Assembly: GCA_025363695.1 (NCBI GenBank)
Contig: JANYDI010000129.1
Location: forward strand, 1 to 12,530
Reading direction: 5' to 3'
Origin: Opitutia bacterium
Lineage (GTDB): Bacteria > Verrucomicrobiota > Verrucomicrobiia > Opitutales > JANYDI01
DNA: 12,530 bases
Made by a program: the position numbers and the translations under genes. Of this stretch, positions 1 through 5,725 are shown piece by piece (the first letter of the stretch is position 1; every line of letters begins with the position of its first letter). Below the pieces are notes generated by a model that saw only the letters and a program-made list of their open reading frames with translations, searched no databases and was not told where the DNA came from.

Positions 1-1251
1 TATCGCCTCTGTCTGGGCTTGGTTGAGGAAGGCCGTTTCGTAGGGGGAGGGCGGCAGGAAGATGCCGTTTTGGAGGCAATGGTGGAAGAGCTGGGCATAG
101 GGGGCGCTTGGGGCCTTGAGGACGTCTTCGTAGCTGTGCACAGGATGGGGGGTGAAAAACAGCGAGAACATGGACCCGATGCGCGGGATTTGGAGGGCTA
201 TCTGGGCTTCGTGGGCGAGGGCCTGTAGGCCTTGTTGCAGCTGCAACCCAAGGGCTTCCAGATAGGCGTAGGGTGGGTTCTTGCGCAAGACTTGCAAAGT
301 GGCCAGACCGGCGGCCATGGAAAGGGGGTTGCCGCTGAGCGTTCCGGCATGGTACACGGGGCCCTCGGGCGATAGGCATTTCATGATGTTGGCCTTGCCT
401 GCCAGAGCCCCTACAGGCAGCCCGCCGCCGATGATTTTAGCTAAAATCGTAAGGTCGCCAAACACCTGCTCACGGCCTTGGGCGCCTTGGGGGCCGATGC
501 GAAAGCCTGTCATGACCTCGTCCATAATCAGGACGCTGCCGTAATGCGTGCATAGGTCGCGTACGTGCTGCAGGTAGTCGGGTAGGGGAAGGATGAGGCC
601 GCAGTTGGCGGGATAGGGCTCGAGGATGACGCCGGCAATGCTGTCCGGATAGTGCTCAAAGAGGCTCTGGAGCGCTTGGGGGTCATTAAAGGGCGCTACG
701 AGGGTATTTTTGGCCGTATCTAGGGGTATACCCGCGCTGTCGGGGTGGCCGTGGGTGAGGGCGCCTGAGCCCGCCTGGATGAGGAGGCTGTCACTGTGGC
801 CGTGGTAGCAGCCGCTGAATTTAACGATTTTGTCGCGTCCCGTATAGCCACGTGCTAGGCGTAGCGCCGTCATGCAGGCTTCCGTACCACTCGAACACAT
901 GCGGATACGTTCCAGCCAGGGGAGGGCCTCAATAATCGCCTCAGCTAGGAGCAGTTCGTAGACGCAGGGCGTCCCAAAGCAGATTCCGCGCGCCAGGGCT
1001 TCCTGAATGGCCTGCTGAACCTGCGGGTGTGCATGCCCCAGGATCGCAGGGCCCCAGCCGCCTACAAAATCGATGAGTCTTTGGCCCTCTTCGGTATAGA
1101 GATAGGGACCTTCGGCGCTTCGGGTAAAAAAGGGTGTTGCACCCAAGGGTGTCCCGCTGACCTTGCCAAAGGAACGCACGGGGGAGTTCACCCCGCCAAC
1201 CATCACGTTTTGAGCCCGTTTGTAGTAATTTTGAGAAATTTGAGTGGACAT
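1..1251 (-). CDS. hemL: Glutamate-1-semialdehyde 2,1-aminomutase, C-terminus cut by window edge
   Basis: PLP-dependent cytosolic enzyme that isomerises glutamate-1-semialdehyde to 5-aminolevulinate, the last step of the C5 route into haem. Reading leftward from ATG at 1249-1251, 417 codons are open to base 1; the family is about 425-435 aa, so only roughly ten residues are missing. The N-terminus has the typical VMVGGVNSPVRSF block. SSGTEACMTALRLARGYTGR, then CYHGHSD, forms the cofactor-phosphate region. MDEVMTGFR supplies the Asp that contacts the PLP ring nitrogen. LAKIIGGGLPVGA contains the Schiff-base lysine, about K272. YHAGTLSGNPL is also intact. I see no frameshift or missing catalytic residue. 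The gene is divergent from the TolC-family gene, with 31 bp between start codons, and no Shine-Dalgarno sequence precedes the ATG. The motifs make the assignment secure; glutamate/aminobutyrate aminotransferases lack this combination. Confidence 0.96.
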   Translation of the reverse strand, partial: MSTQISQNYYKRAQNVMVGGVNSPVRSFGKVSGTPLGATPFFTRSAEGPYLYTEEGQRLIDFVGGWGPAILGHAHPQVQQAIQEALARGICFGTPCVYELLLAEAIIEALPWLERIRMCSSGTEACMTALRLARGYTGRDKIVKFSGCYHGHSDSLLIQAGSGALTHGHPDSAGIPLDTAKNTLVAPFNDPQALQSLFEHYPDSIAGVILEPYPANCGLILPLPDYLQHVRDLCTHYGSVLIMDEVMTGFRIGPQGAQGREQVFGDLTILAKIIGGGLPVGALAGKANIMKCLSPEGPVYHAGTLSGNPLSMAAGLATLQVLRKNPPYAYLEALGLQLQQGLQALAHEAQIALQIPRIGSMFSLFFTPHPVHSYEDVLKAPSAPYAQLFHHCLQNGIFLPPSPYETAFLNQAQTEAI

Positions 1252-1259
1252 TGTGCTTT

Positions 1260-1277
1260 AGGGTTTATAGAAACCCT
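1260..1277. promoter_or_regulatory. Perfect 7-bp dyad in the hemL/TolC divergent spacer
   Basis: AGGGTTT (1260-1266) and AAACCCT (1271-1277) form a perfect inverted repeat around the 4-base loop ATAG. It sits in the middle of the only 31 bp that separate two divergent start codons. It could be an operator serving both genes, or a hairpin in a short leader. No convincing -35/-10 pair fits in the spacer, so at least one promoter must overlap a coding region. No regulator can be named. Confidence 0.35.
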
Positions 1278-1282
1278 TCTGT

Positions 1283-2614
1283 ATGTTTAAATTCAGGCTA
1301 AAGGTTGGGTGTTTTTTGGCAAGCTTTTTTTGGGTGCTTGGGTGCCCCGCAAATACGGTCGATACGCCTTTGGTTTTGAGCCTTTCAGGCGCCCTGGAGC
1401 GCACGCTGCGTGACAACAAGCAGTTGCTCATCAGCCTAGAGCAAAGCAATCAGGCCCAAATTCAGGTACGTAAGGGCCTAGCGCCCTTGTTGCCCCAAAT
1501 CAAGGGACATGTTGAGCAAATGCGCAGCCGCATAGACCTCAATTTTTTGCCTGAAACCTTGGAAAAGACCCTGATTAACCCCGTAGATCAAGGGAACTAT
1601 AACGTCTCTATCGACCAAGTCCTGCTCAACCCCACTTTGTTTGCGACCTACAAAGCCTATGGCGTGTCCGCCAAGGCTGCCCTGCAAGCCCATGAAGCAG
1701 CGCGTCAGCAATTGATGGCCAAGACGGCTCGGCTATATTTCACCCATGTGCGTAACCTAGAAAAGCGTAACGCCCTGCAGGCCAGCCATGCGCAGGCGCA
1801 GTCCCTGCTCAACTTTGCCACGCAACAGCAGCAAGCGGGTACCGCCAATGCGCTAGACGTCTTGCGCGCCCGGCAGCGCCTGCAGCACGAAGAAAGCCGC
1901 TTGGTGGCCCACAAGGCGACGCTGGAGTCGTCTTTGCTCCAATTGCAGCAGCAGCTTAATTTACCCAAGGAGCTCCCGCTGGAGCTGCCTGAGTTTGAGA
2001 TCGTAGACTCCCAAGCCACCGCCTTTTTGGCTGAAGACCTTCTGCTCAAAAAACGTCCTGACTTTCAGCAAAACGTTCTATTACTCGAGCAAGCGCAATT
2101 AGCCCGCAAAGCCGCTGGGCTGCAATACTTTCCCACCGTTTCACTTGCGGGCACTTGGGGGTTTCAGAAGCAAAAGCTCTTTGGCGGTGATGAGCCTGCA
2201 AACGTCTGGACTATGGGTCTGAAGCTCAGTGTGCCTATTTTTGATGGCTTTAATATTACCGCTGATAAAATGCTGGCGACGTCTCTTTTGATAGAACGTC
2301 GACATTATCTCCAGGACCTCAAGCAGCAGATCACCCGCGAACAGCAGGAAGCCCAGCAACAAGTGGATTCCCGCGTGGCTGAGCGCCTCAGCGTCGAGCA
2401 AGAAGTTGCGCTAGCCCAGCAGGAGCTCGAAGCCGCTCAGACGCTCTTTACCCAAGGCGTTGCCAAGCATCAGGATCTCCTGGACGCCCAGACCCGCCTG
2501 GTCGAAGCCCAGGACAGCGCCATCGAAGCGGCCTACCAGCACGCCTTGGCCCTCGTAGCGCTGGGCTGCGCCACAGGCCGCGTCCACGAAACGCTTACGG
2601 GGTGCATTAAGTAG
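1283..2614 (+). CDS. TolC/OprM-family outer-membrane efflux channel protein, possibly a lipoprotein
   Basis: A 443-aa outer membrane factor. Trimers of this family form a beta-barrel in the outer membrane with a long alpha-helical periplasmic tunnel that docks onto RND, ABC or MFS pumps or type I secretion systems. The N-terminus is a hydrophobic signal sequence ending FFWVLGC (Cys about residue 21), which can be read as a lipobox as in OprM/NodT lipoproteins, although the VLG context is not ideal. The remainder shows the duplicated family pattern: long Gln/Ala-rich amphipathic helices (about residues 30-60, 120-215, 260-290 and 340-430), beta-strand segments near NYNVSIDQVLLNPT and VWTMGLKLSVPIFDGFN, and the RPDF block that opens the second repeat. 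The length is normal. No membrane-fusion protein or pump gene is adjacent, so the substrate is unknown. No Shine-Dalgarno sequence precedes the start. A repeat with a terminator-like hairpin follows 98 bp downstream. Confidence 0.9.
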   Translation: MFKFRLKVGCFLASFFWVLGCPANTVDTPLVLSLSGALERTLRDNKQLLISLEQSNQAQIQVRKGLAPLLPQIKGHVEQMRSRIDLNFLPETLEKTLINPVDQGNYNVSIDQVLLNPTLFATYKAYGVSAKAALQAHEAARQQLMAKTARLYFTHVRNLEKRNALQASHAQAQSLLNFATQQQQAGTANALDVLRARQRLQHEESRLVAHKATLESSLLQLQQQLNLPKELPLELPEFEIVDSQATAFLAEDLLLKKRPDFQQNVLLLEQAQLARKAAGLQYFPTVSLAGTWGFQKQKLFGGDEPANVWTMGLKLSVPIFDGFNITADKMLATSLLIERRHYLQDLKQQITREQQEAQQQVDSRVAERLSVEQEVALAQQELEAAQTLFTQGVAKHQDLLDAQTRLVEAQDSAIEAAYQHALALVALGCATGRVHETLTGCIK

Positions 2615-2711
2615 TTGTCTGTTATCAATAAGAGTTTTTCGGGGGTTGGAATCATTTTTGTCTTGATTTCGTTGAGCTTTGAGCGTAGAGTGGTTGGGTG
2701 TTTAATAAGGG

Positions 2712-2843
2712 CTAAGGGGCGCTCGCGCCCCTTAGGATCCCCTATCAGGTAGCGATTTTTAAAAATGCGATGCATTTTATAAAAATCGCTACCTGGTAGC
2801 ATATACTAAGGCCTCCACAGATCCCTTCGGGATCGATTTTTTT
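2712..2843 (+). repeat. Three-hairpin intergenic repeat, copy A
   Basis: Copy A of a structured repeat also seen at 10634-10756, inverted at 10796-10899, and from 12458. Hairpin 1: a 10-bp stem, 2712-2721 with 2726-2735, loop CTCG. Hairpin 2: a 15-bp perfect stem, 2746-2760 with 2781-2795, enclosing an inner AAAATGC/GCATTTT stem. Hairpin 3: GATCCC/GGGATC, 2820-2825 with 2829-2834. GGTAGC and TATACTAAG join hairpins 2 and 3. It fills much of the 263-bp gap between two plus-strand genes; 2615-2711 holds nothing I can identify. Short translations across it are not genes. Confidence 0.85.
2820..2843 (+). terminator. Terminator-like hairpin plus T-run at the end of repeat copy A
   Basis: GATCCC-TTC-GGGATC (2820-2834) is followed within two bases by seven T residues (2837-2843), the form of a Rho-independent terminator reading rightward. 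It would end the TolC-family transcript just before the 903-aa gene. The stem is short and belongs to the repeat, so termination may be incidental. Confidence 0.5.
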
Positions 2844-2877
2844 CATTTTTCGTTGTATTTTTAATTTAAAAGCTATC

Positions 2878-5589
2878 ATGAATATATTCCTTTCGCGACT
2901 TAAATTTCGTCTTTTTCTGGTTCTATGGGCCTGTGGCCTAGGCAGCCAGGCCGCTGCTACAGTAGAAACCTTTGCCGACCAGCATGTCGAAATGATGCTC
3001 ACGCACTTGCATAATCGCGCCGTGTTGAGGATTTTGGATAAGGTAAATGGGACACCCTATAGCCCGGATACGAATTACGCCATTGCTGACTATCAGTCTT
3101 GGCCCTCGGAGTACAAGTATATGGCCTTGGTGCCATATGTGTTTCATCATACTAAGGCAGCTGCTAGTGCCGATTACGACAAGGGTTGGAACAGCGCAGG
3201 TGCCTTGCATTCACTTGGGCGGGCGCTCATTTTAGACCACGTCGTCCACAAGGGCTTGCCTGATACGTATGGTAGTGCCGAAGTCGGGGCGCTAGGTCCA
3301 GTGGAAATAGCCGCCGTTGCGAATAACGTTACAGCTTTCGCTGGAGGGGTAGATAACACTATCCAAAGGGAAGCAGATGCCGTCCACCTCTTAGCAAACG
3401 CGGGTGGGCAGAAGATTTTAGGATACATGCTAGCGAACACCCTAAAAGGCACTATGCCGCTGATGGGTTACTTGTGGGCGGGGATGAGCGCAGTGGATCC
3501 TATAACAGGACCCACAACCAAGGCTACCTATCAAGCACACTATAAAAAACTTGCCAGCTACTTTGACTCTCGCCTAAGGAAGCTAGAGCTGCGCATTAAC
3601 AATACCGAAGCCCTTGCAAGTTGGAGTCCTATGGGGGAAATGCTGTCTGCTGATCACCTGAACACGAGGGTGGTTAGGAATCAGGCTGCTGCTGCTAAGC
3701 CCGCTCCTGCTCGTGTCGTTAAGGCTCCGCCTGTGCCTGATCCGGTAGTTATTGCGGGTCAGCTTACGGCCCTTGCCGGAGGGCCAGCGGATATACTAAA
3801 GTTGAATCGCTATCTCTTGCGCAATAGTTTCGATAAAGAAACTGAAGAAATCGTACAATTATTGGCAGATTTTTTTATAAGTGACGTAATTCGTCCCACC
3901 TGGGCAGGTGCTGATGCTGATCTCACGCCAAAGGCTGACTTCAATCTAGCCGGTCTTGGACCGAACGAAGGGTTCACGAAGGTTTTCAATGCCACACTTA
4001 ACCTGCAAGGCCTCTTGCAAAATGTGCTTCGGGCTAAGCTAGCTGATGCAGGGGCAAATGTCGAGGCTAAGTACAAAAGTGATACTGCTGCGCTTCCTGG
4101 GGGCCCGCCAGATTGCCCTACTCAACCTCTAAATGGCAACACCAACTACGACTACGGAAGGTACCGCGCTAACATGCTGGACATACGGAACGCCGACAGC
4201 GCCCGCTTTGAGGCACAATACCGATCTTACCCGCAGCTGATGCAGCGCCTATCGGATGCCGCCATGCGCCGTGAGGTTCGTGAGGTAGCCGCTGTTCCTC
4301 CGGTTCCTCTTCCTCTTGCTGATCCTGACCCACAAGTCAAGCGCAAGGGCGCCGTCTTGCGTTGGCTTGGGGAGATTATAGAAGAATACGCCGGAAGGAC
4401 CTTAGTTCCGCCTAATCCTTTAAATTTGGGTGCGTTCGTTGCTAAGCCAAGCGCAGAAGCAGCTCTTCCTGTGCTTCCGGTTCATCCGACTCCCGTCTTT
4501 GCGATTACTAATTGCTGTGATGCCTTTAGTAAAATCACCCAGTGCGTACGGCCTTGGGCCTATGATGTGGTCTTGGATGGACGGATTGTGGGAGTGATTC
4601 ATTCAGAAAGACCAGTAGGGTTATTTGTTCCTCAACTGACATTTCCAGTGCTTACGGCTGCGTCAGTTGGGACTCTCATGCAGACCCGTTGCACTACCCT
4701 GGGTGGAGAGGTGACGAGGGTTAACGGTATCACCACGCCTAAGGATAAAAACCTGAACGCCGAAAAGGCAAAGCTCTATGATTTCTTAAAGAAGCTCATC
4801 ACGCATGAGGCTGTCTTGGATGATACAACTGCAGGAGACCTTCAAGCCCGAATTGCCGGCCTTACCTCTGCGACGCATGACACCCTCATTGCTGACCTTA
4901 AAGCTTGGGCAGCAAAAAACGACCTCTTCACTGCCATCTCCATCACCAAAGGCAACATCAGCGAAATCCCGCAACCCCCTGCTAAGCCCACCACGCCCAG
5001 TGGTCGGGTGCTAGGGAGCCGGCCAACGAAAAACAATGAATTCAAGGACCCCGACGTGCCTTTGAACGTTGAGTATGGCCATGTGCGCAGGCGCCTTCAG
5101 GCCGTGCAGCAGATGCTGGCTGGCAAGGCAAGGAATCGTCAACAGCTTAAGGCTTCAGAACGCACGCAATTGATCCAGGAACAAAAAAACCTGGTGACTC
5201 AGGAAAAGGTCCAAAAACGCGTCCTGGGCATGACCTTAATACGGATCAATAAGGAAATCCAGGCCATTGAAAAAAGCAAGAACAAGAACCGTGCTGACGT
5301 ACAGGAAACCTTGCGCATCCTCCAGAAACGCCGCACTGATTTGGGCCCTGAAGGCGTCAAACGTAGCTTGACTGCCCAGAAATGGGACCTCGAAGCCAAA
5401 ATAAAACTCACCAAAAACAAAACCGAACTCAAAAAACTCGAAGCCGACCTTAAGAACCTAAATGCCAAGCTCGCCCAATTGACCAAGACCTCCCCAGTGT
5501 CTAAGGGAACCGTTCGGCCTGTTGTAAAACCAGCAACGAGCAAAACGGTTCCGCCCAAGCCGAGTGTCGCGAAGAAGAAAGCTGCCTGA
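2878..5589 (+). CDS. Large exported protein of unknown function with C-terminal coiled coil
   Basis: A 903-aa protein of no family I recognise. It begins with a Sec-type signal peptide: basic residues, a hydrophobic core RLFLVLWACGLG, and probable cleavage after SQAAA (about residue 27). A reading as a lipoprotein at Cys19 is less likely. Residues about 28-265 are a compact, mostly helical region. Short proline-rich linkers (about 270-290, 470-485 and 522-540) divide the rest, and a Cys-containing segment lies near 545-605 (NCC, C556, C605). From about 730 to 870 the sequence is a Lys/Gln/Glu-rich coiled coil, followed by a basic Lys/Pro/Val tail ending KKKAA. There is no beta-barrel, autotransporter or LPXTG-like end. 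ATG is preceded by AT-rich sequence without a Shine-Dalgarno site. The next gene, 136 bp downstream on the same strand, also encodes a large exported protein, and the two may act together. A secreted effector or surface protein is an inference from architecture only. Confidence 0.8.
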   Translation: MNIFLSRLKFRLFLVLWACGLGSQAAATVETFADQHVEMMLTHLHNRAVLRILDKVNGTPYSPDTNYAIADYQSWPSEYKYMALVPYVFHHTKAAASADYDKGWNSAGALHSLGRALILDHVVHKGLPDTYGSAEVGALGPVEIAAVANNVTAFAGGVDNTIQREADAVHLLANAGGQKILGYMLANTLKGTMPLMGYLWAGMSAVDPITGPTTKATYQAHYKKLASYFDSRLRKLELRINNTEALASWSPMGEMLSADHLNTRVVRNQAAAAKPAPARVVKAPPVPDPVVIAGQLTALAGGPADILKLNRYLLRNSFDKETEEIVQLLADFFISDVIRPTWAGADADLTPKADFNLAGLGPNEGFTKVFNATLNLQGLLQNVLRAKLADAGANVEAKYKSDTAALPGGPPDCPTQPLNGNTNYDYGRYRANMLDIRNADSARFEAQYRSYPQLMQRLSDAAMRREVREVAAVPPVPLPLADPDPQVKRKGAVLRWLGEIIEEYAGRTLVPPNPLNLGAFVAKPSAEAALPVLPVHPTPVFAITNCCDAFSKITQCVRPWAYDVVLDGRIVGVIHSERPVGLFVPQLTFPVLTAASVGTLMQTRCTTLGGEVTRVNGITTPKDKNLNAEKAKLYDFLKKLITHEAVLDDTTAGDLQARIAGLTSATHDTLIADLKAWAAKNDLFTAISITKGNISEIPQPPAKPTTPSGRVLGSRPTKNNEFKDPDVPLNVEYGHVRRRLQAVQQMLAGKARNRQQLKASERTQLIQEQKNLVTQEKVQKRVLGMTLIRINKEIQAIEKSKNKNRADVQETLRILQKRRTDLGPEGVKRSLTAQKWDLEAKIKLTKNKTELKKLEADLKNLNAKLAQLTKTSPVSKGTVRPVVKPATSKTVPPKPSVAKKKAA

Positions 5590-5638
5590 TTTTATAAAAA
5601 AATTCCATGTTTTCCATAGGTAGTTTTAATGATTTTTA

Positions 5639-5667
5639 TTGACTCTTATGAAAGCAGCGTCTAACGT
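5639..5667 (+). promoter_or_regulatory. Weak candidate promoter before the WH2-protein gene
   Basis: TTGACT (5639-5644, five of six matches to the sigma-70 -35 box) is followed after 17 bases by TAACGT (5662-5667, a poor -10 box). It lies in the 136-bp gap before the 881-aa gene and would give a leader of about 50 nt. The -10 match is weak, so the gene could equally be co-transcribed with the one upstream; I see no terminator between them. Confidence 0.25.
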
Positions 5668-5711
5668 CAGGTAATCGGTTATTTCATGGACTTCGGGGTT
5701 CACTCCGCTTT

Positions 5712-5716
5712 GGGAG
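5712..5716 (+). promoter_or_regulatory. Shine-Dalgarno-like GGGAG for the 881-aa gene
   Basis: GGGAG lies nine bases before ATG 5726 and supports that start, which also places a complete signal peptide at the N-terminus. It is the only clear Shine-Dalgarno-like site ahead of a gene start in this window. Confidence 0.5.
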
Positions 5717-5725
5717 ACATTTTTT

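Noticed and set aside
1027..1290. Plus-strand frames within 1-1290
   Set aside because: They lie antisense to hemL, whose motifs are unambiguous on the minus strand.
2745..3002. Minus-strand frame across repeat copy A and the start of the 903-aa gene
   Set aside because: The same repeat read in translation, overlapping a signal peptide coding region; no independent support.
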